A DNA stretch of 57,433 nt from Anaerolineales bacterium (GTDB taxonomy: Bacteria; Chloroflexota; Anaerolineae; Anaerolineales; Villigracilaceae), in NCBI GenBank assembly GCA_020060625.1, contig JAGUZU010000125.1:1-57433 (forward strand), given 5' to 3'. A model generated the notes under the pieces. The model saw only the letters and a list, made by a program, of their open reading frames with translations. It made no database searches and had not been told where the DNA came from. Position numbers and translations under genes: made by a program. Of this stretch, positions 49,351 through 57,433 are shown in pieces (within the stretch, counting starts at the first letter, position 1; each line of letters starts with the position of its first letter).

Positions 49351-49379
49351 TTGCGTGAATGGAGTAAATCTTTTATAAT
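49351..49379 (+). promoter_or_regulatory. promoter upstream of tRNA-Thr
   Basis: TTGCGT (49351-49356), a 17-bp spacer and TATAAT (49374-49379), about 85 bp before the tRNA 5' end. Confidence 0.5.
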
Positions 49380-49464
49380 CTCCGCCGCTGTAAGACAAGA
49401 TTCATCCACCCGCGCAAAATGAATTTCCCTGGCACTTGCACGCCAGGGCAAGTGTGCGTTGCAT

Positions 49465-49537
49465 GCCACCATAGCTCAGCTGGTAGAGCAGACGATTCGT
49501 AATCGTCAGGTCGTGGGTTCGTATCCCACTGGTGGCT
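49465..49537 (+). tRNA. tRNA-Thr (anticodon CGT)
   Basis: Acceptor GCCACCA / TGGTGGC with T as discriminator; D-arm GCTC/GAGC; anticodon stem GACGA/TCGTC with loop TTCGTAA, so anticodon CGT reading ACG. T-arm GTGGG/CCCAC around TTCGTAT. CCA not encoded. Confidence 0.95.
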
Positions 49538-49546
49538 CACGATAGA

Positions 49547-49582
49547 GACCTCCGAGTGGCGCTAAGGCGCCACTCGGAGGTC
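49547..49582. terminator. strong bidirectional terminator after tRNA-Thr and AOR
   Basis: A perfect 16-bp stem (GACCTCCGAGTGGCGC and complement) with a TAAG loop, followed by TTCTTCGTT on the plus strand. It lies 9 bp after tRNA-Thr and 7 bp after the stop of the convergent aldehyde oxidoreductase gene. Confidence 0.85.
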
Positions 49583-49589
49583 TTCTTCG

Positions 49590-51320
49590 TTACTCGATCC
49601 CATCGAACATGTGATCGATCACATCCTCGCTCACATCGAAGACCGAGCCGTTTTCGAGGATCGGCTCCTTCGTCATCCATTCCGGCAGGCGGTCATCCTT
49701 CGCAGTGAATCCCGCGCGGCGGTTGAACTCGCGTTCCAGTTTGATGGTCTGTTTTCCGAGTTCCTGCAAAATATTATCGGGCAGGTCATCCCAGCCGTAA
49801 CGCGCTGCAAGCAAACGCTTCACCACGCCGTCGGGGGTGGCGGCATAACCGAAACCTGCAAAGATGCACGCGCCAAGCGTGTCATATCCCGCCATATTCA
49901 ATTGAGCGTTCAATGAAACTTCTTTTTGAGCCGTTGGGTCGAGGTGGTCAATTTGCGCGCGGATGGTCAGCCCGCAAGTGTGATCCGCGCCCTGCGGCGT
50001 GGTAGCGTACGTCAAGCCTGTGCCTTTGATCGAGCGCGGTTCATACGCGGACATGGCTTGTCCCTTCACCACAGGCACGCGTTCGATATTGAATTTCTTT
50101 CCGGTGGCTGCTGCGCCGTCGCCGAGAACGCGACCAAGTTCCGTGCCGTTGCGGATTTCGCCGATCAATTTCAGCGCATCCTCTTCGCTGCCCCACTGCA
50201 TCAAGCCCGCCTCCGCCGCAACACCGAGCGCCGCGCCGACTTCGATGGAGTCCAAGCCCAGGTCGTTCACCTCCCAGTTCAAACGTCCGATTGAATCGAG
50301 CGAATCAATATCGAGGTTGGAACCCATCAAGCCGATGGTCTCATATTCCAGCGGCGAGACGATCACCTTCCCATCCTCCCCGCCAAACACGTTCGAGCAT
50401 TTGATCGTGCATCCCGCCATACACGCATGAGACGGGTCGGACGGCTTGCCGCGCGTCAACGTGAACTCGCGCAGCGCTTCGCCGCCAATCTTTTCCACTT
50501 CATCGAACGTGCCGCGCGAAAAATTATGCACAGGGATTCCTGCAAAGCGCTGGGTCAACTGCGCCATCGCCGCCGTGCCATAATCGCGATAGGTGATGGA
50601 TTGCGGATGTTCCATGACCGCCTTGGTGTAATCCTTCGTTGCGGTTTTGAACGCCTCCGCATCCGCGATGGCTGGTTTTCTTCCCCCGGCATGATCGAAC
50701 ACGATGGCTTTGAGTCCCTTCGATCCCATCACCGCCCCCAGTCCGCCGCGCGCGGCAATGCGGGAAGGGATTTTGTCTTTGTCGAGATTTTGAATCCCTG
50801 CCGATTTCAACTTCATCTCGCCACCGGGACCGATCAACGCGATGGCAACTTTATCGCCGTATTTCTCGATCAGTTTCGGCGCGGTTTCGTACACGCCAAG
50901 GCCTGCTAAATCATCGGCACGTTCCCACTTCGCGCCGTCTTTCAGCGACAGGTGCAAAACCCAATAGCCTTCTTTTTCAGGCATATCTTCAATGATGAGC
51001 GCATGGATGCCCATGAACGCCATGTGATACCCAGTGCGCCCGCCCGCGTTGGCTTCTTTGATGCCACCCGTCAGCGGAGACTTGCCACCCACTGAAATGC
51101 GGTCTGTGGAAGACAAAATATGTCCCACCAGCAAACCAGGCGTGAAGATCAGTTTATTCCCCGCGCCAAGCGGATCGCACTTCGCGTCCACTTCATCCAC
51201 CATGATGCGCGCGATCAGTCCGCGCCCGCCGAGTCGCTGCCAGGTTTCAGGGATGGGTTCGCGCTTCAATTCCTGCGTGCGGGTGTTGATGCGCCAGATT
51301 TGGGATTTGTGTTCTGTCAT
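49590..51320 (-). CDS. Aldehyde ferredoxin oxidoreductase family protein (AOR 1)
   Basis: A 576-aa tungsten/molybdopterin enzyme of the AOR family. GGRGLIARIM near 30 and SVGGKSPLTGGIKEANAGG near 77-95 are N-terminal cofactor-binding loops. CMAGCTIKCSN supplies three Fe4S4 cysteines spaced CX3CX3C rather than the CX2CX3C of the other AOR here; LGACIFAG holds the fourth. AOR enzymes oxidise aldehydes to acids with ferredoxin, or the reverse. No ferredoxin gene is adjacent. ATG 51320 with GGAG is chosen over a 19-codon upstream extension that is repeat-derived. It is the last gene of a four-gene minus-strand cluster. Confidence 0.88.
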   Translation of the reverse strand: MTEHKSQIWRINTRTQELKREPIPETWQRLGGRGLIARIMVDEVDAKCDPLGAGNKLIFTPGLLVGHILSSTDRISVGGKSPLTGGIKEANAGGRTGYHMAFMGIHALIIEDMPEKEGYWVLHLSLKDGAKWERADDLAGLGVYETAPKLIEKYGDKVAIALIGPGGEMKLKSAGIQNLDKDKIPSRIAARGGLGAVMGSKGLKAIVFDHAGGRKPAIADAEAFKTATKDYTKAVMEHPQSITYRDYGTAAMAQLTQRFAGIPVHNFSRGTFDEVEKIGGEALREFTLTRGKPSDPSHACMAGCTIKCSNVFGGEDGKVIVSPLEYETIGLMGSNLDIDSLDSIGRLNWEVNDLGLDSIEVGAALGVAAEAGLMQWGSEEDALKLIGEIRNGTELGRVLGDGAAATGKKFNIERVPVVKGQAMSAYEPRSIKGTGLTYATTPQGADHTCGLTIRAQIDHLDPTAQKEVSLNAQLNMAGYDTLGACIFAGFGYAATPDGVVKRLLAARYGWDDLPDNILQELGKQTIKLEREFNRRAGFTAKDDRLPEWMTKEPILENGSVFDVSEDVIDHMFDGIE

Positions 51321-51341
51321 AAATTTCTCCGTTATATCTAT

Positions 51342-51433
51342 GTCGTTGCGAGGAGCCGTTCGCTGGCGACAAAGCAATCTCCTCTCGATAGTGGGGTTTG
51401 CTTCGTCGGGAAGAGCGCCCTCCTCGCAACGAC
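51342..51433. repeat. interspersed palindromic repeat, family B, second copy
   Basis: Arms GTCGTTGCGAGGAG (51342-51355) / CTCCTCGCAACGAC (51420-51433), with inner AAGCAATCTCCTCTC. Related to the element at 16810-16885. It lies between two cistrons of the AOR/aminotransferase cluster. Confidence 0.75.
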
Positions 51434-51434
51434 A

Positions 51435-52793
51435 TTAACTAAACAATGACTGCACCGCTTCCCGAAACACCTTCGTGTGGTAATCCACATCCGCTTGCGT
51501 GGTTTCGGGTGAGATAAGCGCCATGTTGTGAAAGGGCGTCATCAAAATGCCGCGGTTGAGCGCATACAAGTGCATATAACGATCCAGTTCAGGATCAACT
51601 GCCGCATGTGCCTCGCCGCCATTTTTGGGAGGAGTGGGACGGAACCAATACTCGGAGCGATTGCCCAAACGCTTCACGATCCACGGGAGACTGTATTCGG
51701 CAATCACGCCTTCGACTCCCGCCGTGAATTGTTCCTGCAACTTCGCCGCCCTGACATAATACTCGTCGGTGAGCACGTTCTGGAGCGTGGCTTTCATCGC
51801 CGCAATGGACAAGGCGTTGCCCGCCAGCGTCCCGCCGATGCCGCCCACGTCCGCATCGTCCACGGCGAGTTGGGCGGCGAAGGCTTGCGACACTTCTTCC
51901 GTGAAGCCATAGACTGCTGCGGGAACGCCCCCGGCGAGGGGCTTGCCGAGGGTGAAGAAATCAGGCTCAAGTCCGAATGAGGCGGTGTATCCGCCGGGAC
52001 CCGCGCAGATGGTGTGAGTCTCGTCGATGATGAGATAGGTCCCGTATTTGCGAGTCATCTGGCGCAGGGCTTCGTGGTAGCCCGGCTCGGGGTGGATGAT
52101 GCCGATATTGGTCATGGCAGGCTCGGCGAGGACGGCGGCAACTTCGCGGGAGGACAATGCGATTTCCAACGCGCCGATGTCGTTGAACTCGATGACCTTG
52201 GTGGTCTCGCGCGGGTCAATTTGCGGACCCATGTTGTTGGGGCGCGAAATGGGCGTACCTTCTTCGTCGAGCGTGATGAAGGTCTCATCCACCGAGCCGT
52301 GATAGCAGTAGTTGAAGACGAGAATTTTCGGACGCTCCGTGATCATGCGAGCCATGCGCAGCGCAAATCGATTCGCGTCGGTGGCGGTGAGGGCAAACTG
52401 CCAGTACGGAAGTTTGAAGCGGCGTTGAAGTTCCTCACCCACCCAAATGACATCTTCATACGGCAGCATGAGCGTAATGCCTTTTTGAATTTGCTCGGCG
52501 ATGGCTTTGACTGTGGCGTCGGGGCTGTGACCTGTCATTGCGCCCGTGTCGCCGAGGCAGAAGTCAATGTAGTCGTTGCCGTCCACGTCGGTGAAGTGCG
52601 CGCCTTTCGCCTCTTTGACGAAGACGGGGAACGACCCCGCCCAGCGGATCATCCACAACATCGGCACGCCGCCATGCAGCGACTTGCGCGCGCGCTGGTA
52701 CAGTTCGTAGGACTTGGGGTGGGTTTTGTGGAAGAGGGATTCTTCGGCTTGTAGGAGTTGAGTGAGTTTGGCGCGGTCTAGTGTTGGGGTCAT
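51435..52793 (-). CDS. Class III aminotransferase, glutamate-1-semialdehyde-aminomutase-like
   Basis: A 452-aa PLP enzyme closer to glutamate-1-semialdehyde 2,1-aminomutase than to GABA transaminase. GGVPMLWMIRWAGSFP near 41-56 and FCLGDTGAMTGHSP near 78-91 fit this branch. IIDETHT gives the PLP aspartate and FFTLGKPLAGGVP the Schiff-base lysine. However AOR neighbours, not heme genes, flank it, so a catabolic aminotransferase or mutase (beta-amino acid type) is as likely as tetrapyrrole synthesis. No clear Shine-Dalgarno precedes the ATG; a long hairpin lies 17-64 nt upstream. Confidence 0.8.
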   Translation of the reverse strand: MTPTLDRAKLTQLLQAEESLFHKTHPKSYELYQRARKSLHGGVPMLWMIRWAGSFPVFVKEAKGAHFTDVDGNDYIDFCLGDTGAMTGHSPDATVKAIAEQIQKGITLMLPYEDVIWVGEELQRRFKLPYWQFALTATDANRFALRMARMITERPKILVFNYCYHGSVDETFITLDEEGTPISRPNNMGPQIDPRETTKVIEFNDIGALEIALSSREVAAVLAEPAMTNIGIIHPEPGYHEALRQMTRKYGTYLIIDETHTICAGPGGYTASFGLEPDFFTLGKPLAGGVPAAVYGFTEEVSQAFAAQLAVDDADVGGIGGTLAGNALSIAAMKATLQNVLTDEYYVRAAKLQEQFTAGVEGVIAEYSLPWIVKRLGNRSEYWFRPTPPKNGGEAHAAVDPELDRYMHLYALNRGILMTPFHNMALISPETTQADVDYHTKVFREAVQSLFS

Positions 52794-52809
52794 GGTTGAA
52801 AGTTGGCAG

Positions 52810-52857
52810 GTTGGAAGGTTTGAATGTTAAAACGTTGGAACGTTCAAACCTTCCAAC
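52810..52857. repeat. 15-bp inverted repeat with nested palindrome
   Basis: GTTGGAAGGTTTGAA (52810-52824) and its perfect complement (52843-52857). The 18-nt loop and arm junction contain AACGTTGGAACGTT (52831-52844). It fills the gap between two aminotransferase genes; no T-run follows, so it is not a classical terminator. Confidence 0.7.
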
Positions 52858-52866
52858 GAGAATGGA

Positions 52867-54150
52867 TTAATCAATCGTTTCTTTTACGGACTCACCAAAT
52901 ATTTTCAAACCATCATTGATCTGGTCTGAGGTTACGTTCAACGGCGGAATCCAGCGCAAAATATTATCGTAGGTGCCGCAGGAGAGCAGGAGCAGCCCCT
53001 TCTCCTCCGCTTTGTGAATGACTTCCTTGACCAGCGGTTTGGCTTTCGCCTGGCTGCCATCCACAACGAACTCGGTGCCGACCATGAGACCTTTGCCGCG
53101 CACGTCGCCGATCTGCGGATATTCCTCCTGCAATTTGCGAAGCCCGGTCATCAATTGGATGCCTTTCTCTTCGGCATTTTCCAACATCTTCTCTTCACGC
53201 ATCGCGCGGATGGTGGCGACTCCCGCCGCACAGGCGACGGCGTTGCCGCCATACGTCCCGCCAATGGAGCCGACATCGAGTTTCTTCATGATGTCCGTGC
53301 GGGTGAAAACAGCGGAAAGCGGCATGCCGGAAGCAATTCCCTTCGCAGCAGTGATGATGTCTGGCACGACGCCGAAGTGTTCGAGCGCAAACCATTTTCC
53401 CGTGCGCCCAAAACCCGATTGCACTTCATCAAAAATGAGCATGATGCCGTGCTTATCGCAAATCTCGCGCAGTCCCTTCATGAACGACGCGGGCGGAACG
53501 ATATAACCGCCTTCTCCCAACACGGATTCGATCAGGATGGCGGCGGTTTCCTTCGGCGCGGTCTGCGAAGCGAGCAGGTGTTCCAACTGCCCCAGCGCGT
53601 ATTGACTCGCTTCTTCCTCGGTCATGCCCAGGTTGTAGGCGTACGGAAACGGCGCAACATAAACCCCTGCCATGAGAGGCGCAAATCCTGCGCGGTAGAT
53701 CGTCTTGGAGGTGGTCAACGACATGGTGGCGTGAGTCCGCCCGTGGAAGGAACCGTTGAAGACGATCACATTTTGTCTGCCCGTTGCCGCCTTCGCAATC
53801 TTCACCGCATTCTCCAACGCCTCCGCGCCGGAGTTGGCGAAGAAGAAACTGTCCATCGAAGGCGGGACGATCTTCCGCAGTTCCTCGATCAGTTGTAACA
53901 TCGGCTTGTGGATGACGATATTCGCCTGGGCATGCAGGAACAAGCCCGCCTGCTCGCGAATCGCCTCCACAACTTTGGGGTGGCAGTGACCGGTGTTTGT
54001 CACCCCGATCCCGCTGGTGAAGTCGAGTAACTTTTTGCCGTCATCCGTATAGATGTATGCGCCTTCTGCGTGGTCAGCAACGAAATTAAAGATACGGCTC
54101 CACGGGGAAGCCATGTGGAAAAAGTTTTCTTGATAGAGTTGGTTGGTCAT
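52867..54150 (-). CDS. gabT: Class III aminotransferase, 4-aminobutyrate transaminase type
   Basis: A 427-aa GABA-transaminase-like enzyme. FTSGIGVTNTGHCHPKVV and FFANSGAEALENAVKIAKAATG (about residues 104-125, read in parts) are typical. GRTHATMSLT, FDEVQSGFGRTGKWFA (PLP aspartate) and AAKGIASGMPLSAV (Schiff-base lysine) are all intact. It would turn GABA, 5-aminovalerate or a related omega-amino acid into a semialdehyde, which the adjacent AOR proteins could oxidise to the acid. Substrate preference within the family is not certain. A 140-bp gap with a nested inverted repeat separates it from the AOR upstream. Confidence 0.85.
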   Translation of the reverse strand: MTNQLYQENFFHMASPWSRIFNFVADHAEGAYIYTDDGKKLLDFTSGIGVTNTGHCHPKVVEAIREQAGLFLHAQANIVIHKPMLQLIEELRKIVPPSMDSFFFANSGAEALENAVKIAKAATGRQNVIVFNGSFHGRTHATMSLTTSKTIYRAGFAPLMAGVYVAPFPYAYNLGMTEEEASQYALGQLEHLLASQTAPKETAAILIESVLGEGGYIVPPASFMKGLREICDKHGIMLIFDEVQSGFGRTGKWFALEHFGVVPDIITAAKGIASGMPLSAVFTRTDIMKKLDVGSIGGTYGGNAVACAAGVATIRAMREEKMLENAEEKGIQLMTGLRKLQEEYPQIGDVRGKGLMVGTEFVVDGSQAKAKPLVKEVIHKAEEKGLLLLSCGTYDNILRWIPPLNVTSDQINDGLKIFGESVKETID

Positions 54151-54192
54151 GATTGTCTTTCTCTGAATAACTTTGGGGCTGAATAAACAGCA

Positions 54193-54287
54193 CGATATTC
54201 GTTATTCGTAATTCGGGAGTCGGTCTCGCTATAAAACGATTCCCGACTCCCGATTGTCAATTTCAAATATCCAATTATCGAATATCG
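54193..54287. repeat. nested inverted repeat upstream of gabT
   Basis: Outer arms CGATATTCG (54193-54201) / CGAATATCG (54279-54287), inner arms CGGGAGTCGG (54214-54223) / CCGACTCCCG (54243-54252). 95 bp, no coding capacity; MITE-like in form, but no flanking target duplication was recognised. Confidence 0.55.
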
Positions 54288-54290
54288 TCG

Positions 54291-56198
54291 TTACGCAGGC
54301 AGGTATTCCGCCGCCCACTCGACGTCGTGCTTCCTGAGCGTATCAGCGGTGGGAACGCCATCGTTCGTCCAACCTGCCAGCTTGTAGTAGGTATCGAGAG
54401 CAGATTCAACTTCCTCGTGAGTCAGAGCGAAGCCTGCAGTGGGGCCCGTTCCCTTCAATTCTTTAAAAAACTTCTTGGGCAGTTTATCCGCATTGCGGTT
54501 CAAGCCTTCGCGGGCATTGAACACACGGAAGAGATTCAAGCGGCGGCGACCGACTTCCATCAATTCGTCCACGGTCATGTCCCAGCCCGTGACCGCGTTG
54601 AGCATCTGCGCGGTCTGTTCGCCGTCGTACAACGTCCACGTGGGACCCCAGACAAATTGACAGAGTTCGAGCGAGTCGAGCATCGAGTAGAAACACTCAG
54701 TCTCATACGCAAAGCGGACTTTTTCCTCGGTGAGCGAGTAAGCGGGCTGCGGCGAGCCAAGCCCGATCTGTTTGAGGCGGTCAAGGTTGAAGTCACCGAT
54801 ACCCTCTTCGTAATATGGGTCATGTTCGGAAGACTGGTGATCGGCACCAAAGGGATTGACCGCGTAGATGAGCGCCAGCGAGCGTTTGGCTTGCGGCATG
54901 TGCGCGGGAGCCTCCGCGCCCTTGACCGTGATGAGGAACTCATCCGCGCCGTTGCCCCATTTGGCGGCGGCGCGTTCGGAACCCATGCCAAGCGTCTTGC
55001 CGAATTCGCCTTCTCCCTTGACCAGCATGTTCAGAGCCGCAAGCATTGCTTCGGCATTACCAAATTTGAGATCAAGCCCGGCAGTCTGTTCCTTAGTGAT
55101 GACGCCCTTTTCGCAGCACTCCATCGCAAAGGCGATGGTCGCGCCCGCGGCGATGGTATCCACCGCGTATTCGTTGCAAATTTGATTCGCAAGTGACACT
55201 GCCGCGAGGTCATCCACACCGCAGTACGAGCCGAAGGTGCCGAGGGTTTCGTATTCGGGACCGCCATAGCGCGGGTCGACCTTGTACGGACCATCCTTGA
55301 TCTCCACCACGCGCTTGCATTTGACGACACAAGCATAGCAGGTATCGCGTTCCTTCAAAATGGTTTCCGCCATCACTTCGCCGCTGATCGGTTCCGCGCC
55401 TTCGAATTGACCTTCGTTATAGTTGCGGGTCGGCAGCGTGCCAATCGAGTGATTGAACTGCACTACCACCGCCGTGCCAAACTTGGCGAGACCGTCCATG
55501 TCGCCGTTCTCAGGGATGGCTTTGGGACCGATGCGGTTCAATTCGGTCAATGCCTTCTGGTTGGCGACGGCAGGTTTCTTTGTCCCGCGCACGACAACCG
55601 CTTTCAAATTCTTCGAAGCCATCACCAAGCCCATGCCCGTGCGCCCGTTGTGGCGGTTGGACATGCTCACAAGCGACGAAAACAGCACGCCGTTCTCCGC
55701 GCCCATGCCGTGCTGTAAAATTTCCGCTTTCGGATCCACTTCCTTGTGGATGATGTCGTCCACTTCGCCAGAGAGTTTCCCCATCAAATGCGAAGCGTCG
55801 CGCAACTCATATTTTCCATTCACGATGCTGAGATAAACAGGCTTCGGCGATTTCCCCTTGATTACAATGCCATCAAAACCGGCAAACTTCAATTCAGCCG
55901 GGAAAAACCCGCCGCTCTGCGAGTCACCAATACCGCCGCTAATCGGTGATTTGGCATTCGCATTCAAACGGCTCTGCCCTGAGATCGCTGCGCCCGTGGT
56001 TACCCCCGCGAACAATGTCAAAACATTTTCAGGTCCCAGCGGGTCGGCGCCCTTCGGCATATCGCGCAGGATGTAGTGCATTCCCATCGCGCTTCCGCCC
56101 AAATACTTGCGATAAAAAGCCTCATTCGGCTCTTCCACCTCGAATGTCCCCTTTGTCAAATCAACGTGCAGGATCTTTCCGTTATAACCGTTCGGCAT
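54291..56198 (-). CDS. Aldehyde ferredoxin oxidoreductase family protein (AOR 2)
   Basis: A 635-aa AOR-family protein, near the usual 605-620 aa. YNGKILHVDLTKGTFEVEEP is the classic N-terminus and YLGGSAMGMHYI follows. SPISGGIGDSQSGGFFPAELK near 93-113 and NRHNGRTGMGLVMASKNLKA near 190-210 contact the bis-pterin cofactor (read in parts). CYACVVKC is the CX2CX3C cluster motif and LELCQF the fourth cysteine. It oxidises an aldehyde to the acid with ferredoxin as acceptor. ATG 56198 has a GGAGG box; ten further codons are open upstream. It is the first gene of the AOR2-gabT-GSAM-like-AOR1 cluster and clearly differs from AOR 1 in length and cysteine spacing. Confidence 0.9.
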   Translation of the reverse strand: MPNGYNGKILHVDLTKGTFEVEEPNEAFYRKYLGGSAMGMHYILRDMPKGADPLGPENVLTLFAGVTTGAAISGQSRLNANAKSPISGGIGDSQSGGFFPAELKFAGFDGIVIKGKSPKPVYLSIVNGKYELRDASHLMGKLSGEVDDIIHKEVDPKAEILQHGMGAENGVLFSSLVSMSNRHNGRTGMGLVMASKNLKAVVVRGTKKPAVANQKALTELNRIGPKAIPENGDMDGLAKFGTAVVVQFNHSIGTLPTRNYNEGQFEGAEPISGEVMAETILKERDTCYACVVKCKRVVEIKDGPYKVDPRYGGPEYETLGTFGSYCGVDDLAAVSLANQICNEYAVDTIAAGATIAFAMECCEKGVITKEQTAGLDLKFGNAEAMLAALNMLVKGEGEFGKTLGMGSERAAAKWGNGADEFLITVKGAEAPAHMPQAKRSLALIYAVNPFGADHQSSEHDPYYEEGIGDFNLDRLKQIGLGSPQPAYSLTEEKVRFAYETECFYSMLDSLELCQFVWGPTWTLYDGEQTAQMLNAVTGWDMTVDELMEVGRRRLNLFRVFNAREGLNRNADKLPKKFFKELKGTGPTAGFALTHEEVESALDTYYKLAGWTNDGVPTADTLRKHDVEWAAEYLPA

Positions 56199-56430
56199 GA
56201 CATCCTCCGTATGAGTTGTTTTTCGCAATTATAACAAGCGGGTCGGACTTCTCACAACCGGATTTTTCCGAAAGCGACAGATGACCGGCTTCGATTAAGT
56301 TTTTTCCTACATCACCCGCCCCGCCTCTTTCCCAACCGACGGCTGGTTCTGTTTTCTGACGCTTTTCCCTCCCCTCAAGATTCTCTGCCTGCTGTAAAAT
56401 CATATCGCTCAAAAAATTCAGGAGAACATC

Positions 56431-57339
56431 ATGAATCGAAAATGGCTTTACTTGCTCGTCCCAATCATCCTCCTTATTGCCGGAGTTTATCTTTGGAAGC
56501 CCGCGCAACCTGATAATTTATACGCCAATGCCCCCGCGGACCAGGTCGCCAGTCTGCAAGCGTTTCGGGAAAACTACCCACCCGCACACCAGAAAACGGA
56601 TGGCAAAGACTGGGAATACCTCGCCATTGGCGAAGGGTCAGAGACTGTCCTCTTTCTACATGGCATGACCGGCTCCTACGACATTTGGTGGCAGCAGATC
56701 GAGGTCCTCAAGGAAAGCTATCGGGTAATCGCCGTCACATATCCAGCAGCCAACTCCCTCGTCGAGATGGAGGCGGGCGTCCTTGCCATCCTCGAACAGG
56801 AAGGCGTGACAAATTTCCACGTCGTTGGCACATCTCTGGGCGGATACTTCACCCAGTACCTCGTCAGCAAACATCCAGACCGAATCACAAGCGCAGTATT
56901 TTCAAACACCTTCCCGCCGAACGACATTATCAAGGAAAAGAATGGCACCACCGGCGCGGCAATCCCCTACCTGCCTGAATGGTTGGTTATGGACGTTTTG
57001 CGCGGCAGTTTTGAAACTGGCATTTATACTGCATCTGGCAATGATAAAATGACTCTCGCCTTCCTCAATGAAATCAGCTACGGGCAAATGCGCAAAGCGC
57101 AAGTGGCAGGACGGTACAAGTGTGTGGTGGAAAAATTCGACCCGACTGCTGATACGACCATTCCTCTGCTCATCATCGAAGCCAGCAATGACCCGTTGGT
57201 AGAGGAAACCCTTCGTGAAAGACTTAAATCCACATACCCGCAAGCGAAGGTGATTACAGTGGACAATGGTCATTTCCCCTACATCGCTGAACCGGAATTT
57301 TACACACAGCAGTTGATGAATTTCTGGAAAAGTCAGTAA
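56431..57339 (+). CDS. Membrane-anchored alpha/beta hydrolase
   Basis: A 302-aa alpha/beta-hydrolase fold protein with an N-terminal TM anchor (about residues 5-22, WLYLLVPIILLIAGVYLW) and the catalytic domain outside or at the membrane face. FLHGMTGS forms the oxyanion loop, GTSLGG (near 133-138) the nucleophile elbow with Ser, EASNDPLV the acid and NGHFPY the histidine. Substrate unknown (esterase, lipase-like or C-C hydrolase). AGGAG (about 56420) precedes the ATG. Divergent from the AOR 2 gene; a hairpin follows the stop. Confidence 0.85.
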   Translation: MNRKWLYLLVPIILLIAGVYLWKPAQPDNLYANAPADQVASLQAFRENYPPAHQKTDGKDWEYLAIGEGSETVLFLHGMTGSYDIWWQQIEVLKESYRVIAVTYPAANSLVEMEAGVLAILEQEGVTNFHVVGTSLGGYFTQYLVSKHPDRITSAVFSNTFPPNDIIKEKNGTTGAAIPYLPEWLVMDVLRGSFETGIYTASGNDKMTLAFLNEISYGQMRKAQVAGRYKCVVEKFDPTADTTIPLLIIEASNDPLVEETLRERLKSTYPQAKVITVDNGHFPYIAEPEFYTQQLMNFWKSQ

Positions 57340-57343
57340 ACGA

Positions 57344-57362
57344 CCACCGCCAAAGGCGGTGG
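57344..57362 (+). terminator. hairpin after the hydrolase gene
   Basis: CCACCGCC-AAA-GGCGGTGG, then CTTTAG; a second small stem GCCT-GGA-AGGC lies about 18 bp on. Rho-independent terminator-like, or a REP-type palindrome serving as one. Confidence 0.5.
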
Positions 57363-57433
57363 CTTTAGAGCCATTACGCCTGGAAGGCGTGCTACTACTG
57401 TAGATTGTTAATCAAATAACTTTCCTTGCACTG

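Overview
The window looks like a chromosomal segment of a Chloroflexota bacterium, most likely class Anaerolineae. This is an inference from gene content: lipoproteins with Pro/Thr-rich linkers, tungsten-type aldehyde oxidoreductases beside class III aminotransferases, a LabA-like NYN protein, and many genes whose start codon lies 6-8 nt after a TATAAT-like box (leaderless mRNAs). No rRNA, phage, plasmid or CRISPR features were seen. Two tRNA genes are present: Arg-TCG and Thr-CGT.

Layout. 1-5.4 kb: plus-strand housekeeping and metabolic genes (CoA-transferase subunit, HAD hydrolase, EamA permease, STAS protein, then the overlapping run rarA / histidine phosphatase / Smr). 5.4-21.1 kb: mostly minus-strand amino-acid and central metabolism. 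It holds an unusual fusion of a glutamate-cysteine-ligase-like domain with an M20 peptidase, an aromatic-type aminotransferase behind a leader-peptide attenuator, a VOC protein under a LexA-like operator, EamA, pyruvate kinase, a butyrate/4-hydroxybutyrate CoA-transferase, alanine dehydrogenase, ornithine aminotransferase, ornithine carbamoyltransferase, an MBL-fold hydrolase and a DUF58/MoxR pair. 21.2-21.5 kb: tRNA-Arg whose 3' end is part of an 82-bp tandem duplication.

21.5-42.7 kb is a large exopolysaccharide (EPS) locus: an orphan BcsB-like protein, a Wzz-type co-polymerase fused to a degenerate GGDEF domain, a processive-type GT2, three GT4s, two polysaccharide deacetylases, a Wzx-type flippase, a Wzy/O-antigen-ligase-type protein, two tandem paralogous GT2s, a PIG-L deacetylase, a lipoprotein, a methyltransferase, an unknown membrane protein, a WcaJ-type initiating phosphoglycosyltransferase, and a four-TM protein with a second degenerate GGDEF domain. 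Both GGDEF domains have lost the catalytic signature but keep the RxxD inhibitory-site motif at the canonical spacing, as expected of c-di-GMP receptors (PelD logic). This is the best candidate in the window for an undescribed system: a Wzx/Wzy EPS pathway gated by c-di-GMP through its chain-length regulator.

42.7-49.5 kb: a MITE-like element, a lipoprotein, an operon of a nucleotide-transporter-like protein, a GNAT-like protein and a HAMP sensor without output domain, then a NYN-LOTUS protein, a MshA/SPS-like GT4 and tRNA-Thr. 49.6-56.2 kb: a minus-strand cluster AOR / GABA-type aminotransferase / GSA-aminomutase-like protein / AOR, fitting amino-acid fermentation through semialdehydes. 56.4-57.3 kb: a membrane-anchored alpha/beta hydrolase. 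Interspersed palindromic repeats lie between and once inside genes.
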